A stretch of DNA of 18,562 nucleotides from an uncultured Acetatifactor sp. (GTDB lineage: Bacteria; Bacillota; Clostridia; Lachnospirales; Lachnospiraceae): the NCBI GenBank assembly GCA_910586515.1, contig CAJUGL010000063.1, forward strand, positions 1 through 18,562, read 5' to 3'. How positions within the stretch are numbered: the stretch's first letter is position 1; each line of letters starts with the position of its first letter. Position numbers and translations under genes: made by a program. The notes beneath the pieces are model-generated. The model saw nothing but the letters and a program-made list of their open reading frames with translations, did no database searches and was not told the origin of the DNA. Positions 1-8,189 of this stretch are shown in pieces.

Positions 1-2
1 AC

Positions 3-413
3 TTATCGGAAGAATTTGGAATTGCTGAATCCAGCTTGAAAAGGTGTTTCAAATCTTTTACCAGTCTTCTGGATGTCTTTGTGGATCCGGTGAATAAGCT
101 GGTGGGATTTATTCAGAAGATTCAGACATTGAAAGCGGATATGAGCCGTGTGGAAGATATTATGCGCTACGGACAGGACGAAAAGTTCATCCCGTCCAAA
201 AGGCAGGTGGTGATGACGTCGAAATTAAGCGGAGATGTGGAGCTTTGCGACATTGCCTTGGGGTATAGTATTCTGGAGAAACCCTTGGTAGAGCATTTTT
301 CCTTTCATCTGGAATCCGGGCGATCCATTGCTTTTGGGGGCGCTTCCGGCTGCGGCAAATCCACTGTGTCAAAAATTGTCAGCGGGCTGTATCTGCCATG
401 GGAGGGCGAGTGA
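3..413 (+). pseudogene. NHLP-type peptide/bacteriocin export ABC transporter, truncated remnant
   Basis: The frame is open to the left edge, so the 5' end lies outside the window. It encodes the end of a transmembrane domain (PVNKLVGFIQKIQTLKADMS) and a linker with RVEDIMRY, then the start of a nucleotide-binding domain with a Walker A motif, GASGCGKST. A TGA stop follows about 15 residues later, at SGLYLPWEGE. The Q-loop, ABC signature, Walker B and H-loop are all missing, so the product cannot hydrolyse ATP as a normal transporter does. The RVEDIM linker style is typical of the NHLP/NHLM bacteriocin exporters of Clostridia, which mature and export leader peptides. The sequence after the stop does not continue the domain in any frame, so this looks like a deletion junction and not a simple point mutation. 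The ABC assignment is firm; the NHLP subfamily is from memory of family style. Confidence 0.7.
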
Positions 414-506
414 TGCACCGCACTAATGGGGATTCTTTTCCACAGATGGCCGCCCTGACGGAGGAATATCAAGTACGGGGGCTGGTGGTTATGGTCTTCA
501 AGTCGG

Positions 507-761
507 ATGCAGAAAATCAAAGGAACAGTATCCCCTCCAAGGAGCTGTCCCATGAAAGCGCAGATGCAGGTCAATATAGCCATTGATGAGCTGTTCGGGA
601 ACATTGCTCTTTATGCCTACAACCCGGAAACGGGCAGGGCCACCGTGCGCGTTGAGGCAGCCTTGGATCCGGTTGCGGTGATTATCACGTTTATTGACAG
701 CGGTATCTCCTTCGACCCGCTGGCAAAGGAAGATCCAGAATCATTGTATCTACATCCATAG
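507..761 (+). pseudogene. RsbW-like anti-sigma/HATPase ATP-binding protein, internal fragment
   Basis: Residues from CPMKAQMQVNIAIDELFGNI onward (about 546-740) match the HATPase_c fold of RsbW/SpoIIAB-like serine kinases. The N-box is seen in IDELFGNIALYAYNP, and the G1-like D-S-G in ITFIDSGISFDPL. These proteins usually phosphorylate or sequester partner-switching regulators. Everything before CPMKAQ is unrelated in this frame, and the match stops after DPLAKEDPE, just where the ATP lid (GGLGI-type) should begin. The fragment therefore lacks both ends. In Clostridia such ATP-binding proteins can lie next to NHLP export genes, which fits the ABC remnant upstream. Positions 414-545 between the two remnants show no recognisable domain in any plus frame. 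The fragment is almost certainly non-functional. Confidence 0.6.
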
Positions 762-783
762 GCAGTACATTTATATCTTCCAA
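691..783 (-). pseudogene. Probable truncated 5' end of an unknown minus-strand gene (30 codons)
   Basis: A TTG codon at 783 is preceded, at 6-base spacing, by a GGGGG Shine-Dalgarno core. The frame begins LEDINVLPMDVDTMI, then runs antisense into the truncated ATP-binding fragment and stops at 691. The first ~14 codons and the ribosome site therefore appear to be the start of another gene, cut by the same junction at about 739-741 that cut the plus-strand fragment. A minus-strand promoter lies upstream. I do not recognise the peptide. It could also be non-coding. Confidence 0.25.
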
Positions 784-810
784 ATTAAATCCCCCTTTTA
801 TACTGGTACT

Positions 811-885
811 TTAAGACATCGCGGCTTTTAATTTTCTCTCTTCTGGTAGTCGGACAGAAGTCTTGTATACAGTATATCGAAACAT
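811..885 (-). CDS. Possible 24-residue leader or micro-ORF (hypothetical)
   Basis: ATG at 885 lies about 5 bases after an AAGGGGG ribosome-binding core and about 18 bases downstream of the predicted start of the minus-strand promoter at 910-938. The peptide starts MFRYTVYKTSVRLPEERKLK, is basic and has no membrane segment or cysteine. Its stop lies 27 bases before the TTG of the next small frame, so the two would be co-transcribed. It may be a leader peptide of the truncated downstream gene. Translation is not proven; the case rests on promoter, ribosome site and spacing only. Confidence 0.25.
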   Translation of the reverse strand: MFRYTVYKTSVRLPEERKLKAAMS

Positions 886-909
886 ACATGCCCCCTTAAC
901 TCTGGTATC

Positions 910-938
910 ATAATATAGAAATTTCCGGCTAAAGTCAA
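910..938 (-). promoter_or_regulatory. Sigma-A-type promoter reading leftward
   Basis: On the minus strand, -35 TTGACT (938-933) and -10 TATTAT (915-910) are separated by exactly 17 bases. Each hexamer differs from consensus at one position. Transcription should start near 903 and read into the two small frames at 885 and 783, then antisense through the broken genes. It is among the best-scoring promoters in the window, yet no complete gene is left for it to drive. Confidence 0.6.
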
Positions 939-1045
939 TATAAATGTTAGAATCGGGGAGAGACAATTTCTGCGTATATGTTACGGTGAACGGAGCGGAC
1001 AGTACCGCGCCAGGGGAGTACCGGTGAAAAAAGACGAATTACATC

Positions 1046-1074
1046 TTGTTTTTCGGTATATTCAATAGTAGAAT
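1046..1074 (+). promoter_or_regulatory. Weak candidate promoter for the plus-strand gene run
   Basis: -35 TTGTTT (1046-1051) and -10 TAGAAT (1069-1074) are 17 bases apart. The -10 is a 5/6 match and the -35 only 3/6. The predicted start near 1081 lies about 25 bases before the start codon at 1106. No better plus-strand promoter is visible between the broken genes and that codon. Confidence 0.35.
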
Positions 1075-1105
1075 AAGAAAAGAAAAACACCGGGGAGAAA
1101 AAGTG

Positions 1106-1567
1106 ATGGGCATCAGAAGAAAAGTGATTGATTATTCAAGAGGAGACAATCTGAATTATTTCTGGAGATTGTATCGGCTGCAGAAAAAGGCCAGATTCAG
1201 GGTTATCAGGGATATACTCACTTTTCTGATGAGCAGGAGCGCACACAGGCATGGGGGATATATCGGTCCGGATACGGTGTTTATGGGGGTGCCGGAGCTG
1301 CCTCATGGGCTGCACGGTATCTTTGTATCCCGGTTTGCGGTGATCGGGGAGGACTGTCGTATTTATCAAAATGTCACAATCGGGGAGGTAAACCGGAAAG
1401 CGCCGATTATCGGGAGAAATTGTCTGATCGGAGCAGGGGCGATTATCCTGGGGGACATTAAAATCGGCGAAAACGTGAAGATCGGAGCAGGGGCTGTGGT
1501 AAGCACGGATATTCCGGACAATTGTACGGTGGTTTCCCAGCCTATACGCATTATAGAAAGAAGCTGA
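1106..1567 (+). CDS. Serine O-acetyltransferase-like hexapeptide-repeat acetyltransferase
   Basis: This is a 153-residue left-handed beta-helix acyltransferase. It would transfer acetyl from acetyl-CoA to serine (first step of cysteine synthesis) or to a related hydroxyl acceptor. Residues 66-93 (LPHGLHGIFVS, then VIGEDCRIYQNVTIG) form the serine acetyltransferase core with the expected catalytic-region histidines. Hexapeptide repeats IIGRNCLIGAGAIILG and KIGENVKIGAGAVV follow at about 101-132. It lacks the long N-terminal helical domain of classical CysE (~270 residues), so it belongs to the short group also used in polysaccharide clusters. I chose ATG 1106 because GGGGAG lies 8 bases upstream; an in-frame start at 1046 would begin inside the predicted promoter. 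No cysK is adjacent, so the acceptor is not certain. Confidence 0.8.
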   Translation: MGIRRKVIDYSRGDNLNYFWRLYRLQKKARFRVIRDILTFLMSRSAHRHGGYIGPDTVFMGVPELPHGLHGIFVSRFAVIGEDCRIYQNVTIGEVNRKAPIIGRNCLIGAGAIILGDIKIGENVKIGAGAVVSTDIPDNCTVVSQPIRIIERS

Positions 1568-1626
1568 CGGAGGACGTTCACAGCAGCAGGGGAGTTCATT
1601 GGCGGAGCAAAGAAGGGGGAAAAGAA

Positions 1627-1839
1627 ATGTTCGGGAAGAAAAGGGTGCGGCGGGAGGATTATGACAGGGAGAATTGGAAGCCTGTGCTGAGGTGCAGCAT
1701 CTGCAACGGGGAGCAGGTGGCAGGGTTTAAAAATATTCATACAGGGGAATTTCGTGAGGAGTGTTTTATACAGAGCAGTTCGGAATTAGAGAATTTTAAG
1801 GAAAAATACGGGATTTCGGAACTGCCCAGGGAATATTGA
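1627..1839 (+). CDS. Conserved small hypothetical protein with one CxxC
   Basis: This is a 70-residue soluble protein. It starts MFGKKRVRREDYDRENWKPV with a basic N-terminus, then LRCSICNGEQVAGFKN, giving one CxxC pair at residues 23-26, and a charged C-terminal half. A lone CxxC could bind metal as a dimer or be redox active, but nothing shows which. ATG 1627 has AAGGGGG 7 bases upstream; longer in-frame starts would overlap the preceding acetyltransferase. I recall similar short proteins in Lachnospiraceae that carry unhelpful names, but assign no function. It sits 59 bases after the acetyltransferase and is probably co-transcribed. Confidence 0.65.
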   Translation: MFGKKRVRREDYDRENWKPVLRCSICNGEQVAGFKNIHTGEFREECFIQSSSELENFKEKYGISELPREY

Positions 1840-1923
1840 GAGTGTGGGGAGTCGGTTTTCGCAGGATAAGAAAGACAGATGCGGAAGGCTTAAGGCTGTG
1901 CCCTGCAGGGAGAGGGAGTACGG

Positions 1924-2337
1924 ATGACAAGGTTTTTATACGCAGTTGTGGAAATAATTGCGAAAATACATAGTTATTTATTACGGATGAACGACGCCTA
2001 TGAGTACAATTTTTCTGATAAGGAACTGCATTTTCTGATCATCGGCGGGTTGGGCATGGCTATGATTTTTGCAGTGCATCCGGTTTTCAAATGGCTTGCC
2101 AGAAATAATCATATTATGGTTATCAGCTGGATATATGTATTTACATTGATTATTGTCATTACCTTTGCCATTGAGATCGGTCAGAGGGTCACAAATACGG
2201 GAACCATGGATTTTGCCGATATTATGTTCGGCGTATTGGGATTTATCAGCATGTTCCTGATTTTTTCCGTGTTCAGGGGGATTTATCACCTGCTCAGAAG
2301 GCTTTTTGAGGGCGGCGGAAGTGAGGAGGATGATTAA
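1924..2337 (+). CDS. VanZ-like small integral membrane protein
   Basis: This 137-residue protein has three clear hydrophobic segments at about 36-55, 63-84 and 98-124, followed by a short acidic tail (GGGSEEDD). The stretch AIEIGQRVTNTGTMDFADIM (residues 82-101), with E84, Q87, R88, D96 and D99 between two membrane segments, resembles the E-x2-Q...R...D-x2-D signature of the VanZ-like family. VanZ itself raises teicoplanin resistance; most chromosomal relatives have no known role. A GGGAGAGGGAG ribosome site lies just upstream of ATG 1924. No resistance operon is nearby, so I would not read this as a glycopeptide-resistance gene. Confidence 0.6.
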   Translation: MTRFLYAVVEIIAKIHSYLLRMNDAYEYNFSDKELHFLIIGGLGMAMIFAVHPVFKWLARNNHIMVISWIYVFTLIIVITFAIEIGQRVTNTGTMDFADIMFGVLGFISMFLIFSVFRGIYHLLRRLFEGGGSEEDD

Positions 2338-2375
2338 AATATTTATCAAAAAAAGGATACAAAAAGAGGGTAGCT

Positions 2376-3527
2376 ATGAAATTTCTGCACATTTCTGACC
2401 TTCATTTGGGAAAGCGGATCAATGAATTTTCCATGATAGAAGATCAAAAATATATGTTAAATCAGATTTTGACCACAGCGGACAGGGTTTCGGCGGAAGC
2501 AGTGCTGATTGCAGGGGATATCTATGACAAGCCTGTGCCCTCAGCGGAAGCCGTCCAGCTGTTTGACGGATTTTTGACAGGGCTGGCGGACAGGGGCGTA
2601 ACGGTGCTGGCTGTCAGCGGCAATCATGACTCTCCGGAGCGGATTGCCTTCGGGGCCAGGCTGATGCAGGGAAGGGGCGTATATATGTCTCCGGTATACA
2701 ACGGAGAGGCGGAGGAAATAACGCTGAGGGATGAGTACGGAGAGATTCATGTCTTTCTGCTGCCTTTTGTGAAGCCTGCGGTGGTGCGCCATGTCCTGGG
2801 AAGAGAAGGCGCGGCGGAAGCGCCGGAGAGCTATCAGGAGGCGGTGGAGACTGCGGTGAACCGTATGGCAGCGAATCCGGAAAAAAGGAATGTGCTTGTG
2901 GCGCATCAATTTGTCACCGGGGCCGGGCGCTGCGACTCCGAGGAGGTGGCTGTGGGCGGACTGGACAATGTGGACGCGGAAGTTTTTGAGCGTTTTGACT
3001 ATGTGGCTCTGGGGCATATTCACAGTCCTCAGTCCGTGGGGCGCGAGACTGTGCGTTACTGCGGCACGCCTTTGAAATACTCTTTTTCCGAGGCGGAGCA
3101 GGAGAAATCCGTAACCGTTTTGGAAATGGGGGAGAAGGGGAAAATCATGCTTTCGACGGAGCCCCTTTTGCCCCTTCGTGATATGCGGAAGATCAGAGGG
3201 ACTTATGCGGAAGTGATGTCAAAGACTTTTTACCGGGAGACGGATACGGAGGATTATCTGCAGATTACTTTGACGGATGAGGAGGATATTCCGGACGGCC
3301 TGCAGAGGCTGCGCACGGTTTACCCGAATCTGATGCGGCTGGTTTATGACAACAGCCGCACAAGGCAGGATAGAATGGTGGAAGCGGCAGAGGAAGGTGA
3401 ACGGAAGTCCGAGCTGGAGTTGTTCGGGGAATTTTATGAGCTGCAGAACAATCAGCCCATGAGCGGGGAACAGGCCGAGTTTATCTCCGGACTTATCAAG
3501 AGGCTGAAATCAGAAAGTCTCGGCTGA
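2376..3527 (+). CDS. sbcD: Exonuclease SbcCD subunit D (Mre11-like nuclease)
   Basis: This is the nuclease subunit of the SbcCD (Mre11-Rad50) complex, which opens hairpins and trims protein-blocked double-strand ends using Mn2+. At 383 residues it has normal family length. The metallophosphoesterase motifs are complete: SDLHLG (D8, H10), GDIYD (D48), GNHDSPER (N83, H84, D85), VAHQF (H177) and GHIHSPQ (H214, H216). The C-terminal third is the capping and SbcC-binding region. The start ATG has an AGAGGGTAG ribosome site. The sbcC start lies 62 bases after the stop, and the pair is surely one transcript. No missing catalytic residue was seen. Confidence 0.95.
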   Translation: MKFLHISDLHLGKRINEFSMIEDQKYMLNQILTTADRVSAEAVLIAGDIYDKPVPSAEAVQLFDGFLTGLADRGVTVLAVSGNHDSPERIAFGARLMQGRGVYMSPVYNGEAEEITLRDEYGEIHVFLLPFVKPAVVRHVLGREGAAEAPESYQEAVETAVNRMAANPEKRNVLVAHQFVTGAGRCDSEEVAVGGLDNVDAEVFERFDYVALGHIHSPQSVGRETVRYCGTPLKYSFSEAEQEKSVTVLEMGEKGKIMLSTEPLLPLRDMRKIRGTYAEVMSKTFYRETDTEDYLQITLTDEEDIPDGLQRLRTVYPNLMRLVYDNSRTRQDRMVEAAEEGERKSELELFGEFYELQNNQPMSGEQAEFISGLIKRLKSESLG

Positions 3528-3589
3528 AGGTCCCCGCAGATTATTTTGCCGAATGAGTTGAGACGCCCAATGGATGACAGGAGAACAGC

Positions 3590-6500
3590 ATGAAACCGGT
3601 TAAACTTATCATGAGTGGGTTCGGGCCTTACGCGGACCGGACGGAAATTAATTTTGACAGCTTTGGAGGACACGGGCTTTATCTGATCACGGGGGATACC
3701 GGGGCGGGAAAGACGACAATATTTGACGCCATTGTTTTTGCCCTGTATGGGGAGGCCAGCGGGGATGTGCGTAAGCCGGACATGTTCCGCAGTAAGTATG
3801 CCGGGGATGATATCCGTACATATGTGGAATTTACCTTTTTGTATAACGGAAAAGAGTATAGAATAAAGCGGAATCCGGAATATGAGCGCCCCAAGGGAAG
3901 AGGGAGCGGTTATACGACGCAGAAGGCGGAGGCTGAATTCTTTTATCCGGACGGCCGTCCGCCGGTGACAAAAGCGAAGGACGTCAGCAGAGCGGTAACG
4001 GAGCTGTTGGGTCTGGACCGCAGGCAGTTTACTCAGATTGCCATGATTGCTCAGGGAGATTTTCAGAAGCTTCTGCTGGCGGGAACGGAGGAGCGGGGGA
4101 AAATATTCCGGCAGATTTTTAATACCGGGCTTTACCAGAGCCTGCAGGAGGGGCTGAAAGCCGAGGTAAAGCAGAGGAAGGATGAGTACGATGAGCTGAA
4201 GAGAAGCATCAGTCAGTACATGGACGGAATTAGCTGCGAAGCCGGCGGAGATGCAGGACCCGCGCGGCAGCTGAGAGAGCTGCGGCAGGAGGGTTTTGAC
4301 GGCAGGGTGGAAGAGGGCATGGAACTGCTGGAGGAGCTGTGTCTGGAGGATGAGAAAGCCCTGGCGGCTTTGGACGGGGAACTGGAAAAGCTGGACGGGA
4401 AAATCCGCGCGGAAGATCAGCTTCTGGGAAATATTCGGCATCTGAGAGCGCAGCAGACTGCTCTTTCGGAGAATCGGGCCATGCAGCAGGAACTGCAGAA
4501 GGAGCTTGCGGAGCGGGAGGCTGCTTTCCGGGAGGCGAAGGAAAACAGCGGCGAGTGTGCCGTGCTGCAGGAGCAGATTCGTGAGGAACAGGGGAATCTG
4601 GAGAAATTCGACAGGCTGGAGGCCGAGCGGAAATCCCTGGAAGCGGGAGAGCTGGAGCTTGCCGGCGAAGGCAGACATAAGGAGGAGATTTCCCTTGAAA
4701 AGTCCCGGGCGGAGGCAGAACTGGCAAAGGACAGGGAGAGCCTCAGGCTTCTGGCAGGAGCAGGTGAGGTGAAAGAGCGCCTGGAAAGCCGGCACAAAGA
4801 GATCAGCAGCCGGAAGGAAGAACTGCAGGGGCAGGCGGAGCGGTTTTCCCGGGAGCAGGCGCGGCAGCGCGAGACAGAAAAAGCGATTGAGGAAGGCCGG
4901 GAGACCGTGGAGACGCTTTCTGCGGAGATTCGGGAGAACAGAAGCAGGGGAGAGGCTCTGGGCAATCGAGAGGGAATGCTGTCTGCGGCGCAGGATATGC
5001 GGAAAAGGCTGGAGCGTCAGAGATCAGCCCTGGAAAGGCTGGACAGGGAGAGAGAAAAGGCATCGGCTCAGGAGGCGGAACTGCGCAGGGAATTGGATAA
5101 ATTGGCAGACAGGGGGGAAAATCTGCGCAGGGAGGCGGAAAGCCGCAGCCGGGAACTGGACAAATTAAAAGGCATAGGAGAGAAAGCCGTTGTTCTCCGC
5201 CACAGAGTGGAGAAGGCGCAGGAGAGATGCAGATTATTTGGAGAGTACTCCCGGGAACTGACAGAATCCGGACAGATATACATTCGTCTGGAGGAAAAAC
5301 GCAATTCGGTCTGTGACAAGGCGGAGGCTTGCGCGGAAAAACGAAAAATATACAACGAAGAATGGGAAGAGATAGGAGATGCGGAGTCCGAGGGGCTGGT
5401 TCTGACGCAGCGGGGAGAAAGGCTTCAGGAGGCGGAAAAGGCCGGAAAGAGGCTTTCTGACCAGATAGAGCAGATGGAAGAGCAGCAGAAAGAGCTTCTT
5501 GGTGCCAGAGAGGCCTACCGGGCGGCGGCGGAGGAGAAGGCGCGTCTGGGGGAGCGCTGCAGAAAGATGGAACAATTGTTTCTGGATGCCCAGGCAGGCC
5601 TGCTTGCCCGGGGACTGGAAGAGGGGACTGCCTGTCCGGTCTGCGGTTCGCTGAATCATCCCCATCCTGCGCCGGTTCCGGAGGCAGTGCCGGAAAAGGA
5701 GACTCTGGAGGCCGGAAAGGGCGAATTGTCCGCGGCTGAGTCCAGGACGGAGTGCCTCAGTGAAATGGCCGGCCTTCTGGGCAGTCAGCTGCGGGAGCAG
5801 GAGCGGTATGCCTGGGAAATGGCCCGGGCGCTGAAGGACATGCTGGGGCTTGCGGAACAGGAGACGGCAGGGCAGGAAGAGGAGGGAGACGTTCTGTCCG
5901 GGCGGTCAGATGGGGAGGTTCCCAATTTGGAAGCGCTGCGGCGGACAGCATCAGAGACCGGAGCCGCCGTCAGGGCTATGAAGGAGAAGCTGGGGCAGGA
6001 AATTTCCCTGAATCAGGAGAAACGCAGACGCAAAAAGGAACTGGACAAGCTGCTGAAAGAGACGGAGAAGGAGCAGGAGGTTCTGGAACAGGCGCGCCAG
6101 AAGGCTTTGCTGGATTTTCGTACGGCAGAAGAGCGGTATGGGGAGAGGCAGAGACAATGGGAGAAATTTATGGAGGAGCTTTTGGCTTCGGAGCGGCAGG
6201 GGGAGGAAGCCGCCGGAGGGGAGCTGTTTCTTTTGGCGCGGGATTTTTTTGATAACGGGAAAAAATATACGGAGGCCGGCGCGCGGAAAATAGAGGCCTG
6301 TCTGCAGGAAGAAGAAAGTCGGTACAGGGAATTGCTGGAGAGAGCGGAGGCTAATCGCAGGCATCTTGCGGATCTGGAGAAAAGGGCGGAAGAAGCAGAG
6401 CAGGAGAAGCAGCGTCTGGATGAACAGGCGGCCCAGTGCAGGGAGAGCGCGGCAAATGTGCAGGGACTGAGAGAAGCCGCGGGAAGACAGCTGGAGGAGG

Positions 6501-8104
6501 AAGAGCTGAAAACCCGGGAAATCATGGGCGAGGCGGACAGAGCGCTGGAAAGCTGGAGACAGATCCTGACTCCGGGGAACCTGCAGGAGGAGTCCGGTGA
6601 GAGAAGGACGGAAATGTCGGGGCCGGGGGACAGGACGGAAGGATATGTCCGTGAGCTGAGGCATTGGGAGAAGGTAATCGGAAAGGATATTGCTCTCAGG
6701 GAGGAGCTGAGCGTTCGCTGCAGGCAGCAGGAGGAACAGCTGGCCGAGGTGAAAGAGGCGCTGGGGGAAAAGGAGAAGACCTTGGCGGGAATCAGCAGCA
6801 GGAAAGCGGAATGGACGGCCCATCTCAGGGAGGCTTTGCAGGCGGTCTGCCGTTTGTGGGAGGAAACTGCCCGGTCTGTGGCTCCGGAGGACGGAAGCGG
6901 TTCCGGTTTACGGGTGAACGAAAAACGGATAAAAGAATCGCGGGAAAACGAACTTTCGGCGCTGGCTCTCCGGGCTGCGGAGGTGCTGGCGGGACGGCTG
7001 GCTCTTCTGGAGGAGGATATCCGGCGGAACAGGGAAGACCTGGCGAGACGGGAGAATCTGGAGCGGCGAATTCCCGGTCAGGAGGAGCAGATAGGGTATT
7101 TGGCGGAAGAAATTCGGAAAGCCGAGATTTTGCTGGCGAGAAGGACTGCGGAGGAGGATGCCCGCAGAGAGAGAATCGCAGCCCTTCAGGAGCTGCTCGG
7201 CGGCAGATCAAAGGGGGAGGCGGAGGAGAGAATACGCGGCCTCCAAAGCAGGAAGGCAGAGCTGGAAGAGACGCTCAGGGCAGCGGAAGAGGGCTGCAGA
7301 GAGTGTCGTACCAGGAACGAGCGGATCGCCGCGGCAATTGACACCCTGAATAAACAGCTTGCCCAGGCAGGGGAAGCGGGCAGTGCGGACGAGAAAGAGG
7401 TTCTGGAGAGACGGGAGAGATGGCAGCGGGAAAAAAGAGAACAGGGGGCAGCGCGGGATCTGCGATACACGGCCCTTTCCGGAAACAGAGATATTCTCCG
7501 GAAAGTCAGGGGACAGAGGGAGAAGATTTCAGCCGTGGAAAAGCGGTATATGTGGATGCGTTCCCTGGCGGACACGGCCAACGGAACCTTAAACGGGAAG
7601 CAGAAGATCGGGCTGGAGACCTATGTCCAGATGACCTATTTCGACAGAATCATCCGCAGGGCGAATCTGCGTCTGCTGACCATGAGCAGCGGGCAGTATG
7701 AATTGAAAAGGCAGCAGGAGGCAGACAGCCTTGCAAAGAAGTCAGGCCTGGAACTGGCAGTGGTGGATCATTATAATGCCACGGAGAGGAGTGTGAAGAC
7801 GCTCTCCGGAGGCGAATCATTCCAGGCATCCCTGTCCCTTGCCCTGGGGCTTGCGGACGAGATTCAGTCCTGCTCCGGGGGCGTGCGTATGGATTCTCTG
7901 TTTGTGGACGAGGGATTCGGCTCTCTGGACGAGGAGGCCCTGGGACAGGCCATGAGAGCTCTGCAGCAGCTCACGGAGGGGAATCGGCTGGTGGGGATAA
8001 TCTCTCATGTGAGCGAGCTGAAAGAACGGATTGACAAGAAGATCGTGGTCACCAAGTACAGAGACAGGGACGGAGTGGGCAGCAGGGTGTCCCTGCAGTC
8101 CTAA
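3590..8104 (+). CDS. sbcC: Exonuclease SbcCD subunit C (Rad50-like ATPase), unusually long
   Basis: This SMC/Rad50-family ATPase drives and gates the SbcD nuclease. The N-terminal Walker A is GDTGAGKT (35-42) and the Q-loop region is QIAMIAQGDFQKLL. A long coiled-coil arm leads to the zinc hook CPVC at 682-685. A second arm leads back to the C-terminal head, with signature LSGGE (1405-1409), Walker B LFVDEG (D1440, E1441), a D-loop GSLDEEAL and the H-loop histidine at about 1473. The usual length is about 1000-1200 residues (E. coli 1048); this one has 1504. The hook is off-centre, with 681 residues before and 819 after. The second arm has three glycine/acidic breaks near 750-782, 990-1023 and 1095-1118. 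Start ATG 3590 follows AGGAGA at 5-base spacing. The frame is unbroken throughout, so the length is not a frameshift artefact. Confidence 0.95.
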   Translation: MKPVKLIMSGFGPYADRTEINFDSFGGHGLYLITGDTGAGKTTIFDAIVFALYGEASGDVRKPDMFRSKYAGDDIRTYVEFTFLYNGKEYRIKRNPEYERPKGRGSGYTTQKAEAEFFYPDGRPPVTKAKDVSRAVTELLGLDRRQFTQIAMIAQGDFQKLLLAGTEERGKIFRQIFNTGLYQSLQEGLKAEVKQRKDEYDELKRSISQYMDGISCEAGGDAGPARQLRELRQEGFDGRVEEGMELLEELCLEDEKALAALDGELEKLDGKIRAEDQLLGNIRHLRAQQTALSENRAMQQELQKELAEREAAFREAKENSGECAVLQEQIREEQGNLEKFDRLEAERKSLEAGELELAGEGRHKEEISLEKSRAEAELAKDRESLRLLAGAGEVKERLESRHKEISSRKEELQGQAERFSREQARQRETEKAIEEGRETVETLSAEIRENRSRGEALGNREGMLSAAQDMRKRLERQRSALERLDREREKASAQEAELRRELDKLADRGENLRREAESRSRELDKLKGIGEKAVVLRHRVEKAQERCRLFGEYSRELTESGQIYIRLEEKRNSVCDKAEACAEKRKIYNEEWEEIGDAESEGLVLTQRGERLQEAEKAGKRLSDQIEQMEEQQKELLGAREAYRAAAEEKARLGERCRKMEQLFLDAQAGLLARGLEEGTACPVCGSLNHPHPAPVPEAVPEKETLEAGKGELSAAESRTECLSEMAGLLGSQLREQERYAWEMARALKDMLGLAEQETAGQEEEGDVLSGRSDGEVPNLEALRRTASETGAAVRAMKEKLGQEISLNQEKRRRKKELDKLLKETEKEQEVLEQARQKALLDFRTAEERYGERQRQWEKFMEELLASERQGEEAAGGELFLLARDFFDNGKKYTEAGARKIEACLQEEESRYRELLERAEANRRHLADLEKRAEEAEQEKQRLDEQAAQCRESAANVQGLREAAGRQLEEEELKTREIMGEADRALESWRQILTPGNLQEESGERRTEMSGPGDRTEGYVRELRHWEKVIGKDIALREELSVRCRQQEEQLAEVKEALGEKEKTLAGISSRKAEWTAHLREALQAVCRLWEETARSVAPEDGSGSGLRVNEKRIKESRENELSALALRAAEVLAGRLALLEEDIRRNREDLARRENLERRIPGQEEQIGYLAEEIRKAEILLARRTAEEDARRERIAALQELLGGRSKGEAEERIRGLQSRKAELEETLRAAEEGCRECRTRNERIAAAIDTLNKQLAQAGEAGSADEKEVLERRERWQREKREQGAARDLRYTALSGNRDILRKVRGQREKISAVEKRYMWMRSLADTANGTLNGKQKIGLETYVQMTYFDRIIRRANLRLLTMSSGQYELKRQQEADSLAKKSGLELAVVDHYNATERSVKTLSGGESFQASLSLALGLADEIQSCSGGVRMDSLFVDEGFGSLDEEALGQAMRALQQLTEGNRLVGIISHVSELKERIDKKIVVTKYRDRDGVGSRVSLQS

Positions 8105-8189
8105 ATTTGTTTGATAATTGCAATTTGAGACTTTTAGTGTTGAAGGGTATTCTGTTGTATGCCTGCAGGGCGGGCGGTTAGGAGTAGAC

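Noticed and set aside
1924..2337. VanZ-like protein as a sign of glycopeptide resistance
   Set aside because: No vanA/H/X/R/S-type genes are nearby, and chromosomal VanZ-like proteins are common without resistance.
3452..4795. A 447-codon open frame on the minus strand across sbcD/sbcC
   Set aside because: It is antisense to clear sbcD and sbcC coding sequence, has Leu/Pro/Ser-rich composition typical of a mirrored GC-rich gene, and shows no domain.
6664..7341. A 225-codon plus-strand frame inside sbcC, very rich in glycine
   Set aside because: It is an alternate frame of the Glu/Arg coiled coil, whose GAG/CGG codons read as glycine when shifted; sbcC itself is unbroken here.
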